In this document: positions 55,929 to 64,000 of the stretch, piece after piece
Position numbering within the stretch: the stretch's first letter is position 1
Layout of the letters: every line of letters begins with the position of its first letter
Origin: CAIXZV01 sp037446495
Lineage (GTDB): Bacteria; Chloroflexota; Limnocylindria; Limnocylindrales; CSP1-4
Assembly: GCA_037446495.1 (NCBI GenBank)
Contig: JBBIIL010000005.1
Span: 28,251-92,250 of the forward strand
Direction of reading: 5' to 3'
Length of the DNA: 64,000 bases
The notes under the pieces: model-generated
What the model was told of the DNA's origin: nothing
Seen by the model: only the letters and a program-made list of their open reading frames with translations
The model's database searches: none
Made by a program: the position numbers and the translations under genes

Positions 55929-56396
55929 ATGGACAAGACCGAGCTGCTCCAGGCGATGCGCGACGGGCACGCCTCCATCGCCGCATCCGTGGCGGCCCTC
56001 TCCGACGATGCGCTCCTGGCCGAGGCGCCCGGTATGCCCGACTGGACGCGCAAGGACGTTCTGGCCCACATCGAGTGGTGGCATCGCCACTCGACGGCGG
56101 TGTTGGCCGGCCTGCGCACCGGGGTGGACCCGCACCCGTCCGAGGCCGACGAGTGGAACATCGACGCGCACAACGCGCGGGTCCTGGCCGACAACCGCTC
56201 CCGCTCCGCCGCGCACGTCCGCGCTGGCGAGGCAGCCTCGTTCGAGGAGCTGGTTTCCGCCGTCGAGGCCGCCACCGACCACGAACTCTTCGGCGAGGGC
56301 CTGCAGCCCTGGTTCGGGCAGGCGGCCGCCGGCATGGTGGCCGGAGACACCTGGGACCACTATCCCGAGCACGTGCCGCACCTGACTCGCGTCTGA
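55929..56396 (+). CDS. DinB/MDMPI-like four-helix protein
   Basis: 155 residues, cytosolic. The all-helical pattern with ELLQAMRDGHASIAASVAALSDDALLAEAPGMPDWTRKDVLAHIEWWHRHS near the N-terminus matches the DinB/ClbS/mycothiol-dependent isomerase superfamily. A metal site is likely formed by the His of LAHIEWWHRH and a second HxxxH-like pair near the C-terminus (DTWDHYPEHVPH). Members are thiol-dependent transferases or of unknown role; no specific reaction can be given. It is a single gene with its own leaderless promoter. Confidence 0.75.
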   Translation: MDKTELLQAMRDGHASIAASVAALSDDALLAEAPGMPDWTRKDVLAHIEWWHRHSTAVLAGLRTGVDPHPSEADEWNIDAHNARVLADNRSRSAAHVRAGEAASFEELVSAVEAATDHELFGEGLQPWFGQAAAGMVAGDTWDHYPEHVPHLTRV

Positions 56397-56648
56397 CGCC
56401 GGGCTGAACGGGGAGCGACCCGCAGCCCGACCCGGGACGACCTTCACGTGGTGGACTGCCTGGCCCTCCCGTGCCGTGTCGCGCAGTCCGCAGAAGTTGC
56501 GCCAGATGGTGCGCCCGGTCCACGTGATCGCGTGGGGCAGCGTGACGCGCGTTGCGGCAGTCCGGCCCCGGTGCCATCATTCCTCACAGAACGGCGTGCG
56601 CGCGGAGCGACCGGAGTCTGCCGGTCGACTCGGGTGCGGCCGGGGGGC

Positions 56649-57593
56649 GTGGAGCCCACAGCGAGGTGCACCGTCAACCGCATCCGGTTCGGCATCATCG
56701 GGCTCGGCCTGCTTGCCGCTCTTCTCGGCCTGCCCGGGCCCGTCACCGCGACCAGCCACTGGCGGGTCCCGGTGCTCCTGTACCACATCATCACGCCCGC
56801 CGTCCCGGCCGGTGCTGACGGCTCGCTGTACGTGCGCGCATCGGAGTTCGAGGCGCAGATGCGGGCGGCGGCTGCACGCGGCATCCGCGCCATCACCGCC
56901 CGGGACATGGCCGCGTCCATTCGGGCCGGGGTGCCCATTCCCGCCAGGACCATGGTCCTCACCTTCGACGACGGGCGGGAGGAGATATTCCGCTACGCCC
57001 GCCCGATCATGGCGAGGTACGGCTCGAGCCTCGAGTTCCGCAACGGGCGCTGGACGCCCCTTGACGCGAACGGCGACGGCGTGCCCGACCAGGGCTACAT
57101 CGGTACCCTCTTCGTGATCGACGGACGGCAGATCGGCGGGTTCCTCTCCTTCGACCAGATGGCCGTGCTGGCGCGAGCGGGATACGAGATCGCCAACCAC
57201 ACGCGCGGCCACGTCCCAGTCAGCGACTACCACGGGACCGCGCTCTTCGACCGGATCGTCGTGGCCGGCACTGATCTGTCGGCCGCCATGGCCGAGCGGG
57301 GTGCAGGATCGGGCCCGACCGCCACGTTCGCCTACCCCTTCGGGGCCGTGTCCGCCGAGGCCGAGGCGGTGCTGCGGGCGGCGGGCTACCGCGCCGCATT
57401 CACCACCGACTCGGCAGTCGCCCACACTGGGCAAAACCTTCTGCTGCTCCCCCGGGTTCGGGTGCGGCTCGGGGAGTCGGCTGCCGACTTCCTGCGCAGC
57501 ATGGGGTACTCGGGAGCGACGGCTCGACAGTTCGCGCCCGACCCGTTCGGACGCGCCCGGCTTGCGAACGGAATCCGCCCCTTATTCCTATGA
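56649..57593 (+). CDS. Secreted polysaccharide deacetylase (NodB domain)
   Basis: 314 residues. The N-terminus contains a signal sequence (IRFGIIGLGLLAALLGLPGPVTATS). The NodB fold is marked by LTFDDG (metal Asp and base), NHTRGH (metal His pair) and TFAYPFGA. VPVLLYHIITP is the family start. An insert of about 40 residues with DANGDGVPDQGYIG, a calcium-loop-like sequence, follows LTFDDGREE. Such enzymes remove acetyl groups from peptidoglycan or other extracellular glycans. GTG 56649 is the closest start in frame before the signal sequence; ribosome site weak, so the start is uncertain. Confidence 0.85.
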   Translation: MEPTARCTVNRIRFGIIGLGLLAALLGLPGPVTATSHWRVPVLLYHIITPAVPAGADGSLYVRASEFEAQMRAAAARGIRAITARDMAASIRAGVPIPARTMVLTFDDGREEIFRYARPIMARYGSSLEFRNGRWTPLDANGDGVPDQGYIGTLFVIDGRQIGGFLSFDQMAVLARAGYEIANHTRGHVPVSDYHGTALFDRIVVAGTDLSAAMAERGAGSGPTATFAYPFGAVSAEAEAVLRAAGYRAAFTTDSAVAHTGQNLLLLPRVRVRLGESAADFLRSMGYSGATARQFAPDPFGRARLANGIRPLFL

Positions 57594-57713
57594 CGAGCAC
57601 GGGCCGTGGGCGCGACAGGGGCCAGCGGTGTCCCGCCAGCGCATACCCGGGGGTGACAACGAGCCCAGGGCGGAGATGGCGATCCCCGAGCGGCCACACG
57701 TGCCCACGGCGAC

Positions 57714-60485
57714 CTACCCGATGGCCTCGAGGTTCGCGAGGCTGGCGAGCATCGTCTTGCGACCGACGAGCGGGTCCCGGAACGCCACCTGGACCTCCTC
57801 GTCGTCGCGGGTGAGCTTGGACGTGATCACGATGCCGTCGCCCCAGCGCGCGTGGCGGACACGGTCGCCATCCCGGTAGCGCCGCTCGCCGGGAACCACC
57901 GGGCGCTGGGGGACCGACGCCTGGGACGCGGGGCGCGGCGGCATCCCGCGGGTGACGCCGGGCGGGAGGCCCGCCGCGGCAGGCGACTCCGAGGGCACGA
58001 ACGGCTGCCGCCCGAGCGAGCCCGACGGCGCGCCCGCAGCGAAGGCATCGCGCTTGGCGCCCAGGTCCCGTGACGGCCGGAACGCCTCTCCCGCGGCCGG
58101 CGCCCCCGGCTGCCCGCTCCCCTGCCGGTACGCGCCGCCGCCCGCCCGCACGAATGAGCCGCCCAGCCGCGACCCGCGCTCGCGGAAGACCACGTCGGGG
58201 TCGAGGTCCGCGCCGATGCCAGTGGTCCGCGGGTCGAGCCGCGGACCGCTCATCAGCTCCTGCGGGATCTCGAGCAGGAACCGACTGGGGATCGACATCC
58301 CGCCCCCGCCCCAGGTCGCGCGCCGCCAGGCGTGCGACAGGAACAGCCGCCGCTTCGCCCGCGTGATGCCCACGTACGCGAGACGGCGCTCCTCCTCCAG
58401 CTCCTTCTCGTCGTCGAGGGAGCGGCTGTGCGGGAAGACGCCCTCCTCCATGCCCCCGATGAACACCACCGGGAACTCGAGGCCCTTCGCCGCGTGGAGC
58501 GTGATCAGCGTGACCGCGTCGGCCTCGCCCTCGTAGGAGTCCTGGTCCGCGACCAGCGCCGTCTCCTCGAGCAGGCGGTCGAGCGCGTCCTCGGGCGACA
58601 GGTCGTCGTAGCGGCGGGTCACCTCGCGCAGCTCGAGCAGGTTCGCCCAGCGGTCCTCGCCCTCCTCGGAGCCGTCGGCGAGCATCGCGCGATAGCCCGA
58701 CGCCTCGAGCACCTCGTCGAGCAGCTCGGGCAGGGGAAGCACGCCCAGCCGCGCGCGAAGACGCCTGACGAGCGACCCGAACTGCGCCATCGCGGTGCGG
58801 ATCTTCGTCCCGACGCCGTCGACCTCGCCGCGCGCCGCCGCCTCCACCGCGCCCAGCACCGACCCGCCGTGGGTGTCCGCGTACCGCCGCAGTGCTTCGA
58901 CGCTCTTGTCGCCGATCCCCCGTGCCGGCACGTTGATGATGCGCTCGAAGCTGACCGAATCGGTGTCGGAGCGCAGCACCCGCAGGTACGCCAGCGCGTC
59001 CTTCACCTCGCGCCGCTGGTAGAACCGCGTCCCGCCGACCAGCTGGTAGCGGATGCCGTACCGGAGGAACGCCTCCTCGATGGCGCGGGACTGGCTGTTC
59101 ATGCGGTACATGACGGCGACGTCCTTGGCGCGAAACCGCGTGCTCTCGTCGTCGTCGGCACGGCGCGTGAGGAGAGCGCTCCGTCCCGTGGAGCCCACCA
59201 GGCCCTCGACCTGGCGGGCGATCCACTCGGCCTCCTCCTCCTCGTTGTAGGCCTCGAACCGCTGGATCGGCACGCCGCCCTGGTTGCGCGTCCACAGCTT
59301 CTTGTCCGTCCGCCGCTCGTTGCGGCTGACCACCGAGTGGGCCGCGTCGAGGATGAGCTGCGTGGAGCGGTAGTTCTGCTCCAGCTTCACCACCGTGGCG
59401 TCGGGGTAGTCGCGCTCGAAGTCGAGGATGTTCCCGACGTTCGCGCCGCGCCAGCCGTAGATCGACTGGTCGTCATCGCCCACCACGCACAGGTTGCGGT
59501 GCGCCGCCGCGAGGAACCGGACCCACAGGTACTGCGGCCGGTTCGTGTCCTGGTACTCGTCCACGTGGAGGTAGCGCCAGCGCGCCTGGTAGCGCTCGAG
59601 CACATCGGGCGCGGCGTCGAACAGCTCGACCGCCTTGAGCAGCAGGTCGTCGAAGTCGAGCGCGCCCGCGGCCCGGAGCCGCTCGTCGTAGCGGGTGAAC
59701 AGCCGGGCGATCACGCGCTCGCGGTGGGTCGTGGCGTTCTCGGCCAGGAAGTCCGCGTCGAGCATGTCGTTCTTGGCGCGGCTGATGGCACCCAGGATCG
59801 CCGCCGGGCGGAACTCACCGGTGGCCGGCAGGTCCTGCTCGGCGAGGATCCGCTTCATCAGCTGCTGCTGGTCGTCGGTGTCGTAGATGACGAAGCTCCG
59901 GTCGAGGCCGATCGCCGCGCCGTCCCGCCGCAGGACGCGGGCGCACAGCGCGTGGAACGTGCCGGCCTCCACGCCCTTGCCCACGTCGCCGGTGAGGGCC
60001 GCGATGCGCTCCCGGAGCTCGCCCGCGGCCCGGTTGGTGAACGTGACGGCCAGGATCCGCCGGGGCTGGACCGCCTTGACGCCGATGAGGTACGCGATGC
60101 GGTGCGCGACGACGCGCGTCTTGCCCGAGCCTGCGCCGGCGAGGATGAGCAGCGGGCCGTCCGTGGTCGTGACGGCGCGAGCCTGCTCGGGGTTGAGGTT
60201 GGCCACGATCTCGTCCGCGCGCGCCGCACGACGGGCCGCGATCGCGGCGGCAACCGCCTCCGGGTCGAGGGCCGGGCCGGTGGCCTCGAGCGCGGGGTCG
60301 AGCGGGGTGTCGCGGAGCCATTCGGGCTCCTCGGGCTCGGCTGCGGGCGCGGACGGAGCGCCGCCGGGGGCGCCGTCAGCGGCCGCCTCAGGCTCGCCGA
60401 AGTCGAGCCAGGTGCCCTGCGCGGCGGGCTCGTCGGAACGGGGAGGGCGACGGCTGGACCGACCGCCGGGGGACGGGGGGCTCAC
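57714..60485 (-). CDS. UvrD/PcrA-family DNA helicase
   Basis: Superfamily I 3'-5' helicase, 923 residues against the usual 720-780. Walker A GAGSGKT lies at 117-123 and motif II reads VDEYQDTN. Also present are VGDDDQSIYGWRGA (III), LEQNYRST (IV), TLHAAKGLEFPVVFIGGMEEG (V) and EEERRLAYVGITRAK (VI). About 95 N-terminal residues rich in Pro, Ala and Glu precede the helicase core. The C-terminal tail ends in a Tudor-like fold (GDRVRHARWGDGIVI), which in PcrA binds RNA polymerase. The GTG at 60485 has TAGAAT 6 nt upstream. Confidence 0.95.
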   Translation of the reverse strand: MSPPSPGGRSSRRPPRSDEPAAQGTWLDFGEPEAAADGAPGGAPSAPAAEPEEPEWLRDTPLDPALEATGPALDPEAVAAAIAARRAARADEIVANLNPEQARAVTTTDGPLLILAGAGSGKTRVVAHRIAYLIGVKAVQPRRILAVTFTNRAAGELRERIAALTGDVGKGVEAGTFHALCARVLRRDGAAIGLDRSFVIYDTDDQQQLMKRILAEQDLPATGEFRPAAILGAISRAKNDMLDADFLAENATTHRERVIARLFTRYDERLRAAGALDFDDLLLKAVELFDAAPDVLERYQARWRYLHVDEYQDTNRPQYLWVRFLAAAHRNLCVVGDDDQSIYGWRGANVGNILDFERDYPDATVVKLEQNYRSTQLILDAAHSVVSRNERRTDKKLWTRNQGGVPIQRFEAYNEEEEAEWIARQVEGLVGSTGRSALLTRRADDDESTRFRAKDVAVMYRMNSQSRAIEEAFLRYGIRYQLVGGTRFYQRREVKDALAYLRVLRSDTDSVSFERIINVPARGIGDKSVEALRRYADTHGGSVLGAVEAAARGEVDGVGTKIRTAMAQFGSLVRRLRARLGVLPLPELLDEVLEASGYRAMLADGSEEGEDRWANLLELREVTRRYDDLSPEDALDRLLEETALVADQDSYEGEADAVTLITLHAAKGLEFPVVFIGGMEEGVFPHSRSLDDEKELEEERRLAYVGITRAKRRLFLSHAWRRATWGGGGMSIPSRFLLEIPQELMSGPRLDPRTTGIGADLDPDVVFRERGSRLGGSFVRAGGGAYRQGSGQPGAPAAGEAFRPSRDLGAKRDAFAAGAPSGSLGRQPFVPSESPAAAGLPPGVTRGMPPRPASQASVPQRPVVPGERRYRDGDRVRHARWGDGIVITSKLTRDDEEVQVAFRDPLVGRKTMLASLANLEAIG

Positions 60486-60491
60486 CCGACC

Positions 60492-60497
60492 ATTCTA
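60492..60497 (-). promoter_or_regulatory. -10 hexamer of the helicase gene (TAGAAT)
   Basis: TAGAAT on the minus strand, 6 nt before the GTG start; one of the clearest -10 matches in the window. Confidence 0.6.
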
Positions 60498-60532
60498 GGT
60501 TGCGCGGGCGTCGCTGCCCCTTGCCGCGCGAC

Positions 60533-61471
60533 TCACCCGCCAGGTGGATCCGAGATCACCGACGGCCAGTTCCAGAGCGTGAAGTCGGCCGCGAGCGTCA
60601 CCGCGAGCGAGCCGTCCGCGTTGCGCGTGGCGAAGGTGAGGTGGGCCGGACGCAAGGTCGCGGCATCGGTGAGGAGTGTGACGTCGCTCGTCGTTGCGCC
60701 GATGTCGAGCGAGCCCTTGTCCGGAAACGCCGCGAGGAGCACGTCACCTGCCTCGCGGCCAAGCGTCACGACGACGCGCCGGCACACGCCGGACGGGGCG
60801 TCGCAGGGCTCGGTGGTCGCTGCCGGCACAGGAGCACCGGGCGCCGCGAGCCACTTGCGCATGCGGTCGACGAGCGTGAGCGGGTTGGCGTCGATGCCCG
60901 CGCCGGCTACGACGCTCGCAAGCGAGCCCTTGGACCACGACCCGGCGTCGAACCGGTACGCCATGGTGTCCCAGCTGGTGATCGCCTCGACCACGATGCC
61001 GAGGCTCGGGCTGCCGAAGACCACGTGCGTGCGTGCGTCCTGCGGGCGAAGGTCGATCGAGGCGACGGTGCCGTCGAGCGCGACCGAGGCATCCGAGCGG
61101 CCGACGAGCGCGCCCGGCACCTGGCCTGTCACGGCCGCCTCCACGTGGACCGAACTCGCGTCGATCACCGCCTGCATCGAGCGCACGAGCATCTCCGCTG
61201 GGTCGGTGACCTCGGCGGCGGCCGTCGTCCTCGCCAGCGGCCCGACGCCGTTGAACGCGCCCGCAAGGAACGCGGCGGCGGCGATCGAGACCACGATGCC
61301 GCTGCGCAGCAGCGCGCGGCTGAGAGTCAGCGAGCGCTCGGGCGCGCCGCGGGAATCCTCGGCGGGCTCGCCCGGGCCAGGGTTCGGGCTCGCCTCGGCG
61401 GGCTCGCCCGGGCCAGGGTTCGGGCTCGCCTCGGCGGGCTCGCCCGGGCCACGGCTGTCCTGGCCCGTCAT
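60533..61471 (-). CDS. Membrane-anchored LppX/LprG-like protein with N-terminal repeats
   Basis: 312 residues. The first 40 residues are cytosolic and contain two and a half copies of a 12-residue repeat (GEPAEASPNPGP). One membrane segment follows (GIVVSIAAAAFLAGAFNGVGPL, about 55-77), so the rest is outside. The external part (MLVRSMQAVIDASSVHVEAAVTG, then ASVALDGTVASIDLRPQDARTHVVF, and LRPAHLTFATRNADGSLAVTLAADFTLWN) follows the half-barrel pattern of LppX/LprG lipid-binding lipoproteins, with two Cys that could pair. This is tentative. ATG 61471 lies just before the repeats. Confidence 0.6.
   Translation of the reverse strand: MTGQDSRGPGEPAEASPNPGPGEPAEASPNPGPGEPAEDSRGAPERSLTLSRALLRSGIVVSIAAAAFLAGAFNGVGPLARTTAAAEVTDPAEMLVRSMQAVIDASSVHVEAAVTGQVPGALVGRSDASVALDGTVASIDLRPQDARTHVVFGSPSLGIVVEAITSWDTMAYRFDAGSWSKGSLASVVAGAGIDANPLTLVDRMRKWLAAPGAPVPAATTEPCDAPSGVCRRVVVTLGREAGDVLLAAFPDKGSLDIGATTSDVTLLTDAATLRPAHLTFATRNADGSLAVTLAADFTLWNWPSVISDPPGG
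61359..61451. repeat. Perfect 36-bp tandem repeat inside the LppX-like gene
   Basis: The 36-bp unit beginning TCGGCGGGCTCGCCCGG occurs at 61359-61394 and 61395-61430, with 21 bp of a third copy to 61451. It keeps frame and encodes a 12-residue Gly-Glu-Pro-Ala repeat. Identity at the DNA level means the duplication is recent. Confidence 0.9.
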
Positions 61472-61520
61472 GTCGTGCGGGGGAAGCTGCCGTTCAATGC
61501 TGCGGTGCCCGGTCTGCGTC

Positions 61521-62000
61521 TCAGTGCTGGCCAGCGCCAGCCGGCGGGAACTGCGAGGGCGGCTGCGGCGCGGCGGGCGGATAACCCGGCTGCTGGTACT
61601 GGGGCTGCTGGTATTGCGGCTGCTGGTACTGGGGCTGCTGCTGCGCGTAGCCGCCGTACGGGCCGCCCCACTGTGGGGCCGCCGGGCCGCTGGTGCTCTC
61701 GATCTGGACCTCGATGCCACCGACCCAGCCGGCGACGAGGTTGTAGAAGAGGCAGGCGATGGCGGTCATGATCCAGCCGCCGATCGCGTACGCGATCGCC
61801 CCGATGACCCCGAAGATCAGGACGCCGACGACGCCGCCGCCCAAGATGCCCGCGGTCGCGCCCGTGTCGCGGGCAGCGGCCCCTGCGATGAGCACGACCG
61901 GCAGCCCGATGACGAGCGTGAACACAAGGATGATGACCGCGTACATCACGGCCGCCATCGTGGCGGTCTTGATGACGCCGAACCGCCGGATCCTGACCAT
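61521..62000 (-). CDS. DUF3566-like membrane protein with Gln/Tyr/Pro repeats
   Basis: 159 residues. VRIRRFGVIKTATMAAVMYAVIILVFTLVIGLPVVLIAG and AGILGGGVVGVLIFGVIGAIAYAIGGWIMTAIACLFYNLVAGWVGGIEVQI give two to three membrane segments, with the FYNLVAxxxGGI ending seen in this family. The C-terminal 45 residues are a tail of QPQYQQ repeats, probably disordered. GGGAGA precedes ATG 62000 and TATTCT lies 32 nt upstream. Function unknown; similar tails occur in cell-envelope scaffold proteins. Confidence 0.75.
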   Translation of the reverse strand: MVRIRRFGVIKTATMAAVMYAVIILVFTLVIGLPVVLIAGAAARDTGATAGILGGGVVGVLIFGVIGAIAYAIGGWIMTAIACLFYNLVAGWVGGIEVQIESTSGPAAPQWGGPYGGYAQQQPQYQQPQYQQPQYQQPGYPPAAPQPPSQFPPAGAGQH

Positions 62001-62032
62001 CTTCGTCTCCCTCGATGCGGGTGGGCGCGTCG

Positions 62033-62038
62033 AGAATA
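62033..62038 (-). promoter_or_regulatory. -10 hexamer of the DUF3566-like gene (TATTCT)
   Basis: TATTCT on the minus strand; a leader of about 26 nt with GGGAGA follows. Confidence 0.5.
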
Positions 62039-62047
62039 GCCGGTCGG

Positions 62048-62285
62048 TCAACGTCGAACGCGACGCCGCTCGGGGGCGGGCTCGCCGACGAGGACGCCCA
62101 TCGCGCCGATGCCGCCGGCCACGAGCAGCGGGGTGAGCAGGCCCGATCCGAACGGCCCCTCCCGAGGGCGCGGGCGTCGTGACGGCGGCAGGCGTGTCCG
62201 TCGCGTCGGCGTGCGTCCCGTGCCCGGCCGCGCTCGCCACCACTGGCACCGCTGCGACGAGCCCGAGGAGGATGCCGCCGGGCAT
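62048..62285 (-). pseudogene. Small membrane protein gene broken by a frameshift
   Basis: From ATG 62285 the minus strand reads PGGILLGLVAAVPVVASAAGHGTHADA, a secretion-type signal, then TDTPAAVTTPAPSGG. At the C-run 62156-62159 (GGGG on the coding strand) the protein pattern moves to the next frame: PFGSGLLTPLLVAGGIGAMGVLVGEPAPERRRVRR, a membrane segment with a basic tail and stop near 62048. Deleting one G joins both halves into a protein of about 78 residues of signal, linker, transmembrane and Arg tail. A further shift near 62290 may hide a basic start (MARRALGRD). It could be a homopolymer error in the assembly or a true pseudogene. Confidence 0.5.
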
Positions 62286-62618
62286 CGCGCCCGAGTGCCC
62301 GCCTCGCCATGGCGCTCACCATCCTGTCCTCGCCTGGCCCCGCCGCTCGGGAGGGTCGCGGATGCGGCATCGGATGCGGCGACCGCCCGGCCGGTGCACT
62401 GCTCGGGGATCGCGCCGGCGCCGTCGGAGGGCGCCCAGTGGATTCCGGAAGGAACGAACACGAATCGTGCCCGGACGGCAGATCGGGGCCCTTCGACAGG
62501 TCCGAAACGCCCGGAACGGCGCTGGAACCGCCCCCATACGGCGTCGGCGCCTTGAATTCGGCCCCGGAGCGGGCGCTCGAGGCGGCCGGGGCTCGGTCTC
62601 GTTCGGTAGGTTCGAAAA

Positions 62619-62694
62619 GCGCCCCGGAGCGGGGCAGCGTCCCGGGTCGGGCGCAGCGCCCCGGGTCGGGCGCAGCGCCCCGGAGCGGCGCTTG
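62619..62694. repeat. GC-rich tandem array, 19-bp unit
   Basis: CCCGGGTCGGGCGCAGCGC occurs at 62641-62659 and 62660-62678. It is bracketed by two copies of GCGCCCCGGAGCGG (about 62619 and 62675). Neighbouring CTCGAGGCGGCCGG and CTTGAGGCGGCCGG are also near-duplicates, so the whole segment is built of nested repeats. Confidence 0.7.
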
Positions 62695-62806
62695 AGGCGG
62701 CCGGCGCGTGGCGGCGCCCCGGGGCGTGGCGGCCGGGGCTCCGGACGTTGAGCGCCAGCCGGAGGCATCAGCCGACAGGCGCGGATCGTCCGGCCCGGGA
62801 ATCGAG

Positions 62807-62840
62807 ACGGCCCCCGGTGGCCGAAGCCGCCGGGGGCCGT
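62807..62840 (-). terminator. groEL terminator hairpin
   Basis: ACGGCCCCCGG (62807-62817) and CCGGGGGCCGT (62830-62840) pair perfectly. The inner TGGC/GCCG extends the stem to about 15 bp around a CGAA-type tetraloop with one wobble. It lies 18 bp beyond the groEL stop. No T-run follows, as is common in high-GC genomes. Confidence 0.75.
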
Positions 62841-62858
62841 TGGAAGCGCGATGCGCGA

Positions 62859-64000
<1,142 letters not shown>

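Larger units (their letters stand above)
62286..62858. other. 573-bp region between the frameshifted gene and groEL
   Basis: No gene seen. It holds a GC-rich tandem array (62619-62694) and the groEL terminator (62807-62840). The stretch 62430-62620 is less structured and has no ribosome site followed by coding. Confidence 0.55.

Noticed and set aside
58332..62039. A plus-strand open frame of over 1200 codons opposite the helicase gene
   Set aside because: Its composition mirrors the helicase codons, and it has no domain, no ribosome site and no conserved block.

Overview
The window is one continuous stretch of very GC-rich bacterial chromosome, with G or C at almost every third codon position. 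It is interrupted once by a 100-N scaffold gap (20807-20906). Gene content is almost entirely housekeeping and transport. There is no prophage, insertion sequence or CRISPR array. The mix (NAD-dependent ligase, full-length DnaE, PolA with a degenerate proofreading domain, GatCAB, GerMN-domain lipoprotein, type II NADH dehydrogenase, class 1 nadA/nadC/nadB) and the signals fit a high-GC Chloroflexota bacterium, perhaps of the Limnocylindria type. A deep actinobacterium cannot be excluded. The lineage call is inference from gene style. The gap suggests a metagenome-assembled scaffold.

Layout. 1-3544 (minus): coaE (cut by the window edge), an ABC-F ATPase and mutM, each overlapping the next by 4 bp. 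3765-5393: a GH13 alpha-glucosidase. 5517-8453: polA. 8454-9107: a non-coding or decayed stretch with a cluster of inverted repeats. 9108-12781: phosphofructokinase, a small membrane protein and a response regulator/histidine kinase pair. 12995-14586: ECF sigma factor and its membrane partner. 14690-14775: tRNA-Leu(CAA). 14840-16932: a J-domain/membrane/Mrr-nuclease fusion and a TerB/YCII fusion. 16962-20738: dnaE. 21589-27745: threonine synthase, phosphohexomutase, NADH dehydrogenase, an APH-type kinase and a small zincin. 27771-30997: response regulator, kinase and GerMN lipoprotein, an MtrAB-LpqB-like module. 31157-34809: NAD biosynthesis (nadA-nadC facing nadB). 34858-37366: a URO-D superfamily protein and a cytochrome P450. 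37411-43707: a BMP-type nucleoside ABC importer divergent from a nucleoside phosphorylase. 43723-49691: gatC-gatA, an aminotransferase, a receiver-like protein, small membrane proteins and gatB. 49834-52610: a polar amino acid ABC importer. 52878-55416: ligA and a small partner. 55929-62000: DinB-like protein, polysaccharide deacetylase, UvrD helicase and two membrane-associated proteins. 62859-64000: groEL, truncated by the window edge.

The most general signal is regulatory. At least 15 protein genes carry a TAnnnT-type -10 hexamer (CATACT in one case) whose last base lies only 6-8 nt before the start codon, exactly 6 nt in ten of them. This implies widespread leaderless transcription, while operon-internal genes and the binding-protein genes use Shine-Dalgarno sequences. 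A second signal is a palindromic element built on GACTGnCAGTC, found upstream of both thrC and the aminotransferase. Two small genes look frameshifted (about 8740-9108 and 62048-62285).
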